DNA from: an uncultured Acidimicrobiaceae bacterium
GTDB lineage: Bacteria > Actinomycetota > Acidimicrobiia > Spongiisociales > SHLN01
Assembly: GCA_947259275.1 (NCBI GenBank)
Contig: CAMYMH010000011.1
Span: forward strand, 1 to 64,000
DNA: 64,000 nt
Direction: 5' to 3'
Shown piece by piece: positions 9,271-18,137 of this stretch. The notes beneath the pieces were generated by a model. The model was not told the origin of the DNA, searched no databases, and saw nothing but the letters and a program-made list of their open reading frames with translations. The position numbers and the translations under genes are program-made. Position 1 is the stretch's first letter. Each line of letters starts with the position of its first letter.

Positions 9271-10185
9271 ATGGCCGGATCATCGGAATCACGGACGCTC
9301 GTCGTTCTCGCCCTCATCGCCAATATTCTCATCGCGATCATGAAGTTCGTGGCGGCCGCCATCACCGGCTCTGCCGCCATGCTGGCCGAGGGGTTTCACT
9401 CGACTGCCGATAGCGGCAATCAGCTCTTCCTGCTTCGAGGCGCCGCCGTGTCGCGTTACGGGCCAAACGTGCGTTACCAGTTCGGGCGTGGCAAGGAGCT
9501 GTATTTCTGGTCGTTGATGGTGGCCGTCTTCCTCTTTGTCGGTGGCGCGGTCGTGTCCTTCTTCGAGGGTTACGAGCGGTTCCGGCACCCGGAAGAGACC
9601 TCCCATCTCGCCTGGAGCCTCGGGGTCCTGGCGGCGGCGGGCGTCTTTGAGATCGTTATCGCCTTCTGGCCGGCACTCAAGGAGTTCAATCACCGGCGGG
9701 GGAGCCGCAACGCCTGGCGGGCGATCCGTGAATCAAAGGACCCCGCGCTCATGGTGGTGCTGTTCGAAGACGCCGCCGCCGTCGCTGGTGTGATGATCGC
9801 CGCCTTCGGCATCCTGATGGGTGAGTGGACGGAAAACCCAAGATGGGACGGCGCCGCCTCCATGGCCATCGGCGTGCTGCTGGCGCTGGTGGCGTTTCTG
9901 GTCGCCTACGAGGTCAAGAGCATGCTGGTCGGGGAGAGCGCCAGTCGGCAAGTCCGTTCACAGATCCGCGCCGCGGTCCTCTCCCACCCGAACGTCGAGA
10001 GCATCGGTCGGCTGCTCACCATGCACATGGGACCAACCGACATCGTTGTCAACCTCGACGTCGACTTCCAGGATGGCCTCTCGGCCAACCAGGTGGAATC
10101 CACCATCGATGAAGTCGAGGCGGCCGTGCGCGAAGTGGCCCCACAAGCAACCCAGATCTTCGTGGAGCTCGAGTCGGCGCGATGA
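9271..10185 (+). CDS. Cation diffusion facilitator family transporter
   Basis: ALIANILIAIMKFVAAAITGSAAMLAEGFHSTADSGNQ CDF TM1-2 signature; start at 9271 chosen. Confidence 0.9.
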   Translation: MAGSSESRTLVVLALIANILIAIMKFVAAAITGSAAMLAEGFHSTADSGNQLFLLRGAAVSRYGPNVRYQFGRGKELYFWSLMVAVFLFVGGAVVSFFEGYERFRHPEETSHLAWSLGVLAAAGVFEIVIAFWPALKEFNHRRGSRNAWRAIRESKDPALMVVLFEDAAAVAGVMIAAFGILMGEWTENPRWDGAASMAIGVLLALVAFLVAYEVKSMLVGESASRQVRSQIRAAVLSHPNVESIGRLLTMHMGPTDIVVNLDVDFQDGLSANQVESTIDEVEAAVREVAPQATQIFVELESAR

Positions 10186-10994
10186 ACGCGTCGGCACCAG
10201 CGTCGTCTGCCAATCTCGGACCCGGGTTCGACTCGCTGGCGCTGGCGCTCGAACTTCGCTGTCGAGTCGACGTGGCCGAAGCCGCCAGTTGGGAGATCGC
10301 AAACGATCCCGAAGGGTTCGTGCAGGCCGCGGCCACCCGCATCAGCCAAGACCCCCTCCGGATCGAGGTTCGGTCCGAGATACCGGTCGGTAAAGGCCTC
10401 GGATCGAGTGCGGCGCTGCTGGCCGCGCTCGAGACGGCCGTCCGGCGCCTGTGGGGCAACCCGGTCGAGCATGCAGAAGTGTTTGACGCCGTGGCAGCCG
10501 CCGAGGGACACGCCGACAACGCAGCCGCCGCCGTCTACGGCGGCTTGGTGCTGGCCGGGTCGGGATCGGTGCACCGGATGGAAATGCATCCTTCGCTTTC
10601 CGTGGTGGTCGCCGTTCCCAACCAGACCCTTCCGACCGGCCAAGCGCGGGCTGCCCTGCCCGAAGCAGTGCCATTCGAGGCAGCGGCCCGGACGAGTGGG
10701 CGGGCGATTCGCCTCGTCGAAGGCTTGCGCACCGGCAACCTCGAAGTACTTGGCTCCATCGGGCCCGATGAGATGCACGAGCCATTTCGAGTGGCGCTCC
10801 GTCCCGTGATCGGGCGGCTGCTGAGTGCGGCCGCCGAGGCCGGGGCACCCTTCGCGGCCATCAGCGGGGCCGGCCCGTCGGTGCTTGCCATCGTGACCGA
10901 GCAATCGCGGGAAGCCGTCACCGAAGCGCTCGGCGATGCGGTGGGAGAAGGCACTCTGCTCAGCCCCGCCATCGCGGCGGAGGGCGTCCTCTAG
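10182..10994 (+). CDS. thrB: Homoserine kinase (GHMP kinase family)
   Basis: ASAPASSANLGPGFDSLALAL N-terminus and VGKGLGSSAALLAAL GHMP motif; ATGA overlap with upstream gene. Confidence 0.88.
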   Translation: MNASAPASSANLGPGFDSLALALELRCRVDVAEAASWEIANDPEGFVQAAATRISQDPLRIEVRSEIPVGKGLGSSAALLAALETAVRRLWGNPVEHAEVFDAVAAAEGHADNAAAAVYGGLVLAGSGSVHRMEMHPSLSVVVAVPNQTLPTGQARAALPEAVPFEAAARTSGRAIRLVEGLRTGNLEVLGSIGPDEMHEPFRVALRPVIGRLLSAAAEAGAPFAAISGAGPSVLAIVTEQSREAVTEALGDAVGEGTLLSPAIAAEGVL

Positions 10995-12475
10995 AGCAGG
11001 CTCCAGGGGACCGCCAGTGTCACCGAGCGGCAGCCGGCCGGGGTGTCAATGGTGTTGGGTAGGAACGAAGAACCGAAGTGGGCTCCGGTGACTGCGTTAT
11101 CGACGAAGCAGTACCAGCGGCCGCTCGCGCTCTGAGTAACCACATGTACTTCCTGGCCGCCGTCGACGTAGGCGAAGGTGCCAACGCCGGCCTGGTCGGG
11201 CGTGCCGACGAAGTCGAGCGCGTCGTCGATGAAGATGGCGTTGAGGGTGGAGGTGGGGATGTCATAGTCGCCGGCTCCGGCGTACAAGTCGCGAGCCACC
11301 AGCAGGATCTCCTCCATGAAGCCGACCGCCTGCTCGTTGGCGGTTCCAGCTTCGCCGGCGTTGAGCACCCACTTGCAGGGATGGACAGCCGCATACCAGG
11401 TGCCGCCCCATTCCCACACGCCGAAGTCGGTGATGGTGAGCGTCTCACCGCTGTCGAGGTAGGTGACGTCGAAGGTGGCGAACGCCTCATCGCTGTGGCC
11501 GACGTTGCCCCGAATCATTTCAAACGGTCCGAAGGTGACACCGGTCGGGCTCCAGGGGAACGGGTCGAGCGCAAGCGAGGCATCTGCCGGGGTGCAGGCG
11601 AACAGCGGCGGCACCGCGGCGTGGAGCGAAACGTAGTCCTGGGTCGCCTCGGCGACGATGAACTGCTGGATCACGGCTTCGATCTCGATCTCCTCGGCGG
11701 CCGAGAGCGGAATCGGGGGCAGTGTGGTCGTCGTCGTGGTGGTCCCTCCGATGGGGGGCGGGCCAAGGATGTCGGGGACGGTGGTGGTCGTGCTTGCGTC
11801 GGGTTCCGGGAGGGTAATGGCAGGGTCAATCGGCGCCTCGAGCGAGGGAGTATCGGCGGCGCCGTCGGCATCGGGCGATATCTCAGCCACCGCGGTGGTG
11901 GTGGTGAGCACGACCGGATAGCTGAAGTCGCCACTGGCAACCCGCCCGGCAACGTCGCACGGGTCGAGTGCCATGCGCCAACCGTCGGGCTCCCAATAGG
12001 CGAGCAGGCCTTCCACCCGCAATGAGCCCTCATCGTCGGACACCTCAAATGAGCCGGTTGCGAAATCCCCCACCACCTGGATGTCGGTGGTTCCGAACGT
12101 GAGCTCGACCGGCTCGACCGCGGTGGATGTGACGGTTGAGAATTCCTCGGGGGTACAGGTGTCTTTGAATTCGACGGCAGAGGCATCGTATACAGCGTCC
12201 CATTGACCGGCGGCCGCCGCCTGGAAGTAGGTCTTGGTGAGATCCGAGACAAACGCCTCTGCGACCACTCGCTCTTCGGGGGTGGTGGTTGAGGTAGTTG
12301 GGGGCTTCTGGAACAGCATGTCGAACAGGGCGTCGCCGACCGCGTCGGGAAGCTCGGCGGCGGGTGCGGCTGTGATCGGCGTGGTTGCGGCCTCCTCGCC
12401 ACCACCAGAGCAGGCTGAGGCAACCAGGGCCAGTCCAAGCAACACGACGGTCGCGTGGCGATTGACGGTGCGCAT
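10991..12475 (-). CDS. Putative lipoprotein, multi-domain (hypothetical)
   Basis: Signal/lipobox LLGLALVASACSGGG; Thr-rich linkers; C-terminal SASGRWYC segment similar to ORF 27968-29158. Confidence 0.7.
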   Translation of the reverse strand: MRTVNRHATVVLLGLALVASACSGGGEEAATTPITAAPAAELPDAVGDALFDMLFQKPPTTSTTTPEERVVAEAFVSDLTKTYFQAAAAGQWDAVYDASAVEFKDTCTPEEFSTVTSTAVEPVELTFGTTDIQVVGDFATGSFEVSDDEGSLRVEGLLAYWEPDGWRMALDPCDVAGRVASGDFSYPVVLTTTTAVAEISPDADGAADTPSLEAPIDPAITLPEPDASTTTTVPDILGPPPIGGTTTTTTTLPPIPLSAAEEIEIEAVIQQFIVAEATQDYVSLHAAVPPLFACTPADASLALDPFPWSPTGVTFGPFEMIRGNVGHSDEAFATFDVTYLDSGETLTITDFGVWEWGGTWYAAVHPCKWVLNAGEAGTANEQAVGFMEEILLVARDLYAGAGDYDIPTSTLNAIFIDDALDFVGTPDQAGVGTFAYVDGGQEVHVVTQSASGRWYCFVDNAVTGAHFGSSFLPNTIDTPAGCRSVTLAVPWSLL

Positions 12476-12508
12476 GGTGAGGGATATCGACCCTCGCCCG
12501 AGCCGCCT

Positions 12509-13246
12509 TTAGCGGTTCGCCCCCCGGGCGGCGGCGATCAACTCGTCGAACAAAGTGCGGGCGGCCGGCTCGGTCTCCACCAGGTTTTCGGGATGCCATT
12601 GCACCGCCAGCAGCGGCCACGACGGGTCCTCAGGCTCAACTGCCTCGATGACGCCGTCCTCGCTCCAGGCGACCGGCCGGAGCCCGGGTGCCGGCGTGGC
12701 AATCGCCTGGTGGTGCAACGAGTTCACTTTCAAAGAAGACGTGCCAAACAGCCGTGCCAGTCCGCAGGTCTCCTCTAGTTCGATAGCCTGATGGGCCTCG
12801 GTAGCCGCCCCGTCGCCGGTAACGAAGTGCTCGAAGCCTCCATCCACTTGGCTCGGGATGTCGGCGATGAGGTCTCCGCCCAGCGCCACGTTGAGGATCT
12901 GAATGCCCCGGCAAATTGCCAGGACCGGCATCTTCTTTTCGGCCGCATAACGGGCGATCGCCAATTCCGACTGATCGCGCGGGTCGTGCACTCCATACAC
13001 CGCCTCATGACCGGCACCGCCGTAGAGGCCGGGTGACACGTCGCCACCGCCGGTCAGCACCAGGCCGTCGAGCCGGTCGAGAGCGTGAGGGACCGTGGCC
13101 GGATCGAGAATCGGAAGCAGCAGGGGAACCCCGCCGGCGGCGGCGACTGCATCCGAGTATGACCGAGTTACCGTCATGGCGGGCTGAGCGCCATAGCTGG
13201 TGGCGACGTCTCGTTGCTGGGCGGTGATGCCGATTACGGGTGTCAT
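12509..13246 (-). CDS. Gamma-glutamyl-gamma-aminobutyrate hydrolase family (class I glutamine amidotransferase-like)
   Basis: MTPVIGITAQQ start; PVLAICRGIQILNVALGG nucleophile motif; VQWHPENL. Confidence 0.9.
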   Translation of the reverse strand: MTPVIGITAQQRDVATSYGAQPAMTVTRSYSDAVAAAGGVPLLLPILDPATVPHALDRLDGLVLTGGGDVSPGLYGGAGHEAVYGVHDPRDQSELAIARYAAEKKMPVLAICRGIQILNVALGGDLIADIPSQVDGGFEHFVTGDGAATEAHQAIELEETCGLARLFGTSSLKVNSLHHQAIATPAPGLRPVAWSEDGVIEAVEPEDPSWPLLAVQWHPENLVETEPAARTLFDELIAAARGANR

Positions 13247-13307
13247 TGTCCAAGAGACTCTAGATGGGCGTTTGCGTAGCCGGGCCCCGCGGGCCAAGCT
13301 GTACCCA

Positions 13308-13400
13308 ATGGGATCACTGATAAAGAAGCGGCGCAAGAAGATGTCGAAGCACAAATACCGCAAACGACTCCGCGCCAATCGCCACAAGCGCAAGAAGTAG
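13308..13400 (+). CDS. AURKAIP1/COX24-like mini-protein (bS22-type small ribosomal protein)
   Basis: MGSLIKKRRKKMSKHKYRKRLRANRHKRKK, 30 aa; matches the small basic actinobacterial AURKAIP1/COX24-domain pattern. Confidence 0.85.
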   Translation: MGSLIKKRRKKMSKHKYRKRLRANRHKRKK

Positions 13401-13401
13401 A

Positions 13402-13486
13402 GAACGCCTTCGGCGTTCCGCAGACCGCCCACCGGTCACCGCCCACTGCGTCCGCCATGTGCGTCCGGTGGGCGGTTCACGGTGGG
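13402..13486. repeat. Composite intergenic element: palindrome gaacgcc-TTC-ggcgttc plus inverted ACCGCCC heptamers
   Basis: 17-bp palindrome 13402-13418; imperfect inverted repeat 13428-13446 / 13468-13486 (16 of 19 matching). Confidence 0.8.
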
Positions 13487-13493
13487 CCCAGGG

Positions 13494-14168
13494 TCAGCCG
13501 ATTGCTTTGCTCCACTCCTCGGGTGGATACTTCTTGGCGCGATCAGCCTGGAGGCGGGCGGCGTAGGCGGCGGCCTCGCTTCGCCTGCTCATCTCGAGCT
13601 TGGAGAGCAGGTTCGACACGTAGTTCTTGACCGTTTTTTCGGCCAGGAACAGTTCTTCGGCGATCTGACGGTTCGTCTTTCCCTCGGCAATCAGGTCGAG
13701 GATCTTCCGTTCCTGAGGCGAGAGCCGGGCGAGCAGCGGATCGTCCGGCTCGTCTCCCCGAATGCGGGCGAACAATCGATCGGTGAGGTTGGGGTCGAGC
13801 AGGGACTCACCGTTACCGACCCGCCGCACGGCATCGACCAGATCACCTGAGTCGATCCGCTTGAGAACGTAGCCGGAAGCCCCGGCCATGATGGAGGAAA
13901 CCAGGGCCTCTTCGTCGGCATACGACGTCAGCATCAGCACTCTGACTTCTGGCCAGCGCGATCGGATCTCCCGACACGCCTCCACACCGGTGCCGTCCGG
14001 TAGGCGCACATCCATGACCACCACGTCCGGTGAGTGGTAGCCCACCTGACGGATGGCGTTGTCGACGTCGCCGGCCTCACCAACCACCTCGAGATCTTCC
14101 TGGCTGTCCACCAGGGTCTTGAGACCCTGTCGGACTACCTCATGATCGTCTACCAGCACAACCTTCAT
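13494..14168 (-). CDS. LuxR/NarL family response regulator
   Basis: MKVVLVDDHEVVRQGLKTL receiver; LSPQERKILDLIAEGKTNRQIAEELFLAEKTVKNYVSNLL HTH. Confidence 0.95.
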   Translation of the reverse strand: MKVVLVDDHEVVRQGLKTLVDSQEDLEVVGEAGDVDNAIRQVGYHSPDVVVMDVRLPDGTGVEACREIRSRWPEVRVLMLTSYADEEALVSSIMAGASGYVLKRIDSGDLVDAVRRVGNGESLLDPNLTDRLFARIRGDEPDDPLLARLSPQERKILDLIAEGKTNRQIAEELFLAEKTVKNYVSNLLSKLEMSRRSEAAAYAARLQADRAKKYPPEEWSKAIG

Positions 14169-14334
14169 CCACAGCTCCCAGCAGGTCGTGCCAGCGTATC
14201 GCACCCCCAACCCCTGAATGCAGCGGCCACTTGGCCCAAATGTTGTGGGCAAGAAGTCACAGCCGAAAAAACCGCCAAGCATCTGCCTCGCTAGTCACAC
14301 AGCCGACCGGCGTCACCGGGGTTAGCCTCTTTGC

Positions 14335-15450
14335 ATGGACGATTCCCGCTTCACCCCGGCCGACGTGGCCCGCCTGGTCGGCGCTGCCGCCGCGGTGGCC
14401 GGTGCTGCCGAGCTAACCGGCACCCTCGAGGCCATCGTCAAGAAGGGGATGGAGCTGACCGGAGCGCGGTATGGTGCGCTTGGAGTCCTCGGATCGCATG
14501 GTTTCTTGACCGAGTTCATTCACATGGGCCTGGACGGGGACGTCGCCGAGCGGATCGGGGCCCCGCCCGCCGGGCATGGCCTGCTCGGGACCATCACCCG
14601 GATTGGGGGAGGAGTGCGGAGCGAGAACATCGCCGAGCACACCGACGCGGTCGGGTTTCCCGAGCATCATCCGTCGATGCGTTCCTTTCTGGGCGTCCCG
14701 ATTCGGGTGGCGGACGCGGTGTACGGCAACCTCTACCTGACCGACAAGGAGGGGGGTTTCCAGGACGAGGACGAGGCCCTGATCGAGGCTCTGGCCACCA
14801 TCGGTGGATCGGCAATTGCCACTGCTCGTATGTCCCGGCGACTGCGCACCGTGGCCATCGTCGAAGATCGAGAACGAATCGCCCGCGACCTCCACGACGG
14901 CATCATTCAGGACATCTTCGCGGTCGGACTCTGTCTGCAATCGGCTTCCTCGCGCGTGGTCGACTCGGACCTCTCCGACGAGCTGCGGGACGCGGCCACC
15001 CGCCTCGATGAGACGATCACCTCGCTGCGGCGTTTCATCTTCGACCTGCGTCCGCCGGTTTGGGCCCAGCGGCGAATTCGTGAGGAGCTCGTCGATCTGG
15101 CCGATACGCTGGCCGAGCCACACAATGTGGCCGTCGAGGTCCTGTTTCGCGGCGAAGTAGACGACCTCCCGGACCGGCTGGTCGACGAGGTTCTGCCGAT
15201 CGTGCGCGAATCGCTCAGCAACGCCCTTCGCCACGCCGATGCGACCCACGTGAGCGTGATGGTGAATCGTCGATCCGACCATCTGGTTATCCGCACCATC
15301 GACGACGGAGTGGGGTTTGATGTCGAGGCGGCTACCCACGGTCTCGGCCTCGAAAACCTGCGCACCCGCGCCTCCGGCCTTGGTGGCTACACCGACATCA
15401 CCTCGGCAAGCGGGCACGGCACCACGGTCGAGGTCTTGCTGCCGCTGTAA
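14335..15450 (+). CDS. GAF-domain sensor histidine kinase (NarX/DevS-type, HisKA_3)
   Basis: GAF region; ERIARDLHDGIIQDIFAVGL H-box; HATPase IDDGVGFDVEAATHGLGLENLRTRA. Confidence 0.93.
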   Translation: MDDSRFTPADVARLVGAAAAVAGAAELTGTLEAIVKKGMELTGARYGALGVLGSHGFLTEFIHMGLDGDVAERIGAPPAGHGLLGTITRIGGGVRSENIAEHTDAVGFPEHHPSMRSFLGVPIRVADAVYGNLYLTDKEGGFQDEDEALIEALATIGGSAIATARMSRRLRTVAIVEDRERIARDLHDGIIQDIFAVGLCLQSASSRVVDSDLSDELRDAATRLDETITSLRRFIFDLRPPVWAQRRIREELVDLADTLAEPHNVAVEVLFRGEVDDLPDRLVDEVLPIVRESLSNALRHADATHVSVMVNRRSDHLVIRTIDDGVGFDVEAATHGLGLENLRTRASGLGGYTDITSASGHGTTVEVLLPL

Positions 15451-15601
15451 TCGGCTGCCGGCGGTCACTGATGAGCCTCGTGCCCAATGGCGGGTAGCCG
15501 ATTGGCCAAACGCCTCTAGGTTCCGGGTCCATGGGCGGTTTGCTAGGAGGGAGGCGATGACCACCCACCCAACGCTTCGGGCTAGCCCTGACCTGCGTTG
15601 C

Positions 15602-16564
15602 TCAGGCCAGCAATACTGGGTAGAGGGCGGTGTAGGCCACCAGTAGCCCCAAGCCGGTGGCCCAGGTGTGATGTCGCCGGCGGGCCAGCACGATGGTCAA
15701 CACCGCCACGATGGCCGCCGCGGCTAGGGCGCTGCGAACTACCAGGTCACCGTCCACCACCAGCGGGACGATTACCGGACCGAGTCCCAGCACCAGAGTG
15801 GCGTCGATCAGTGAGGACCCGAAAATGTCGCCGATGGCGATGTCCTTCTCGCCCCTGCGAATTGCAGTCACGTCCACGACCAGCTCCGGAAGCGATGTAC
15901 CGATGGAGGCGGCAAAGAAACTGAGCAGGAATACGGGCACGTCGAGCGCTTCTGCGATTTCGATGAAGGCAGTGACGGCTGCCGTTGCCCCCACTCCTAC
16001 GAACACCAGCGACACCAGTGTGCCGAACAGCGCTTGCGCAGGTCTGAGTTCCGGTATCACCATTGTGGGGACTCCGGCGGTCGGCGTCTGCCGGTACAAG
16101 AGGAATCCCGAGATGACCCAAAAGCCGACCAGTACGAGCCCTTCGGTTCGGCTGAGAGAGTCATCGGCCCCGAACCATGCGCCCAGGAGCAGAGCAACGA
16201 CCATCAGGCTACCGGGCAACACGATCCGGTCAGCACTGGTGGGTATGGATGTTGCCGTGAACGGGCGACTGGCAGCGATCGCGATCCCCGCGAACGGAAG
16301 AAGGCCGAGCACGAGCGTCATCTGGGTGATGGTCGATCCGATGGCGTTTCCTGCGGCCAAGTCCCCATAGCCGGAGAGGGCGCTAATCAAGCTGTGGGCA
16401 ATTTCGGGTAAGTCGGTACCGATCCCTACCACGATGGCCCCGACGACGAATGGGGGAACGTTGAAGCCGAAGGCAAGATCGGAGGCGTACCCAACCGCCC
16501 GGCCACTGGCAATGATGGCCATCGCCAGACCGACGACCACCACGACGAGCCAGACAGCGATCAT
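15602..16564 (-). CDS. Calcium/sodium antiporter (CaCA family, YrbG-like)
   Basis: Duplicated alpha repeats: VGIGTDLPEIAHSL and AASIGTSLPELVVDVTAIRRGEKDIAIGDIFGSSL. Confidence 0.9.
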   Translation of the reverse strand: MIAVWLVVVVVGLAMAIIASGRAVGYASDLAFGFNVPPFVVGAIVVGIGTDLPEIAHSLISALSGYGDLAAGNAIGSTITQMTLVLGLLPFAGIAIAASRPFTATSIPTSADRIVLPGSLMVVALLLGAWFGADDSLSRTEGLVLVGFWVISGFLLYRQTPTAGVPTMVIPELRPAQALFGTLVSLVFVGVGATAAVTAFIEIAEALDVPVFLLSFFAASIGTSLPELVVDVTAIRRGEKDIAIGDIFGSSLIDATLVLGLGPVIVPLVVDGDLVVRSALAAAAIVAVLTIVLARRRHHTWATGLGLLVAYTALYPVLLA

Positions 16565-16670
16565 CAGCCGACCACCCTCCGACCGATTATCCTCGCGGTT
16601 TCATCGCCGGGCTCACTGGTCGTGCGCGAGCGCAATTCGCCGAGCAAGTCGGGGAGGCGACAGGACGGTT

Positions 16671-17003
16671 TCACCGGCGCGTCCATAGTTCTTCATAACG
16701 GTGCTCGACGCGTTGTGCGAGCGCCTGACGTAGCTCAGCTCCGCCGAGCCGTCGCTGGGAGAGCTTGCGCGGGTGCATGGATAGGACCTCGTCGCCTATC
16801 GCTCCGGCTACCCACGTGGCGGGGTCGCCTCGCGGACCGTGATAGTCGAGGCTGGTGTCTGGCGCGGCGGGCAGACAGGCCAGGAACTCGAAAACGCTGG
16901 CGGCCTCGGTGCTAATGGACGTCGACGGTGCCAGATCCTCAGCGCCTGAATCAGCCGGCACGATGGAATTCTCCGCAAGTGCTCGTGGCGGTAACGACTC
17001 CAT
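16671..17003 (-). CDS. Hypothetical protein
   Basis: 110-aa ORF starting 7 bp after the USP gene stop on the same strand; no recognisable domain. Confidence 0.4.
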   Translation of the reverse strand: MESLPPRALAENSIVPADSGAEDLAPSTSISTEAASVFEFLACLPAAPDTSLDYHGPRGDPATWVAGAIGDEVLSMHPRKLSQRRLGGAELRQALAQRVEHRYEELWTRR

Positions 17004-17009
17004 GCTGGT

Positions 17010-17969
17010 TCAGTCCGACCGCCGCTGAGGTTTGACTGGAGTGTGGAACCCTTGGGGTTTCACCGCTAACACCGAGCAGCGAACCGACCGCAGGATGGTC
17101 TCGGCAGTGTTGCCCATGATCAGACCCCTCAGTCCGGTACGGCCGACGGTGCCCATGACGATGAGACCGATGTTGAGACGGTCCGCCAAGCCGGGCAACA
17201 CCTCAGCTGGTTCACCCGCCACCATGTGGATCGCACCGCCTAGTTCCCCCACGTGGTGGCGGCCAGTCAGCGCGTCGAGCTGGTCACGATGCACGGCCTC
17301 GGCGTCCTGGACCATGACATCGACCATAGGACCGGGCAGCTCCAAGTAGGGAGAGGAACGCAGGGTGGATTCGCCGAACAGATGCCAGGCGTGTCCCACG
17401 TGCAGTTCCCCGCCTTCACGACGGGTCAGCGAGGTTGCCAGCTCCATGACCAGGTCGTCGAGGTCGTCATGAACCGGATCACCAGAACCCGGGTCAATCA
17501 ACGCCATAATCCGCAGTTTGCGGGCCCGGGATGGGCGCATCACCCACACTGGGACCGGGCACTTGCGCAGTACATGCATCACCCCGCTGCTGAGATGAGC
17601 GTCGGTACCCCGCTCAGCGACAGGCTCTCCCACCATGACAAGGTCATGGCCATAGTCGAGGACATGCCGGATCACCTCGAGGAACGGCTCACCCTGGGTG
17701 ACAATCACCTTCGTGTCCGGTCCGCCCTGAGTGTTCTCGATCAGATGCCGGATTCGCTCCTCCCGGTCGCGCAGCAGCGCGGCTTCGACATCGACGACCC
17801 GGCCCTCCACATTTGTCTTCTTTCGCCACCCCGGCAGCGGCACAAGCACGTCCAAGACGGTCAGATGCGCATTGTTGGCGTCCGCGAGCTTGACAGCCGC
17901 GCGGAGGGTGACCAGCTCCAGATGCCCCGGAGACGCCGCCACCAAGATGCTCTTGAACCTATCCATCAC
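17010..17969 (-). CDS. Universal stress protein family (tandem Usp domains)
   Basis: MDRFKSILVAASPG...; second domain GLIVMGTVGRTGLRGLIMGNTAETILRSVRCSVLAVKP. Confidence 0.92.
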   Translation of the reverse strand: MMDRFKSILVAASPGHLELVTLRAAVKLADANNAHLTVLDVLVPLPGWRKKTNVEGRVVDVEAALLRDREERIRHLIENTQGGPDTKVIVTQGEPFLEVIRHVLDYGHDLVMVGEPVAERGTDAHLSSGVMHVLRKCPVPVWVMRPSRARKLRIMALIDPGSGDPVHDDLDDLVMELATSLTRREGGELHVGHAWHLFGESTLRSSPYLELPGPMVDVMVQDAEAVHRDQLDALTGRHHVGELGGAIHMVAGEPAEVLPGLADRLNIGLIVMGTVGRTGLRGLIMGNTAETILRSVRCSVLAVKPQGFHTPVKPQRRSD

Positions 17970-17981
17970 ATCACCCTTTCC

Positions 17982-18137
17982 TCAATCGACCGGTTGGTAA
18001 CCGGTGTCTTCGTTGTTGTTTGCGAATCCCGGTTCACAGAGCTGATAGGCCCCTATCGCCGGCGGCGAGATTGTCTCCCGCCGGACCACCACAGCCGCGG
18101 TGACGGCGAAGGTGCCGAGAGCGATATCGAGGGTCAT
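17982..18137 (-). CDS. Possible small membrane peptide
   Basis: 51-aa MTLDIALGTFAVTAAVVVRRE..., overlaps ATPase stop by 4 bp (ATGA-type); weak. Confidence 0.3.
   Translation of the reverse strand: MTLDIALGTFAVTAAVVVRRETISPPAIGAYQLCEPGFANNNEDTGYQPVD

Noticed and set aside
12509-13432. Long N-terminal extension of the glutamine amidotransferase ORF
   Set aside because: Extension is antisense to the bS22-like mini-gene; family N-terminus MTPVIGITAQQ starts at 13246.
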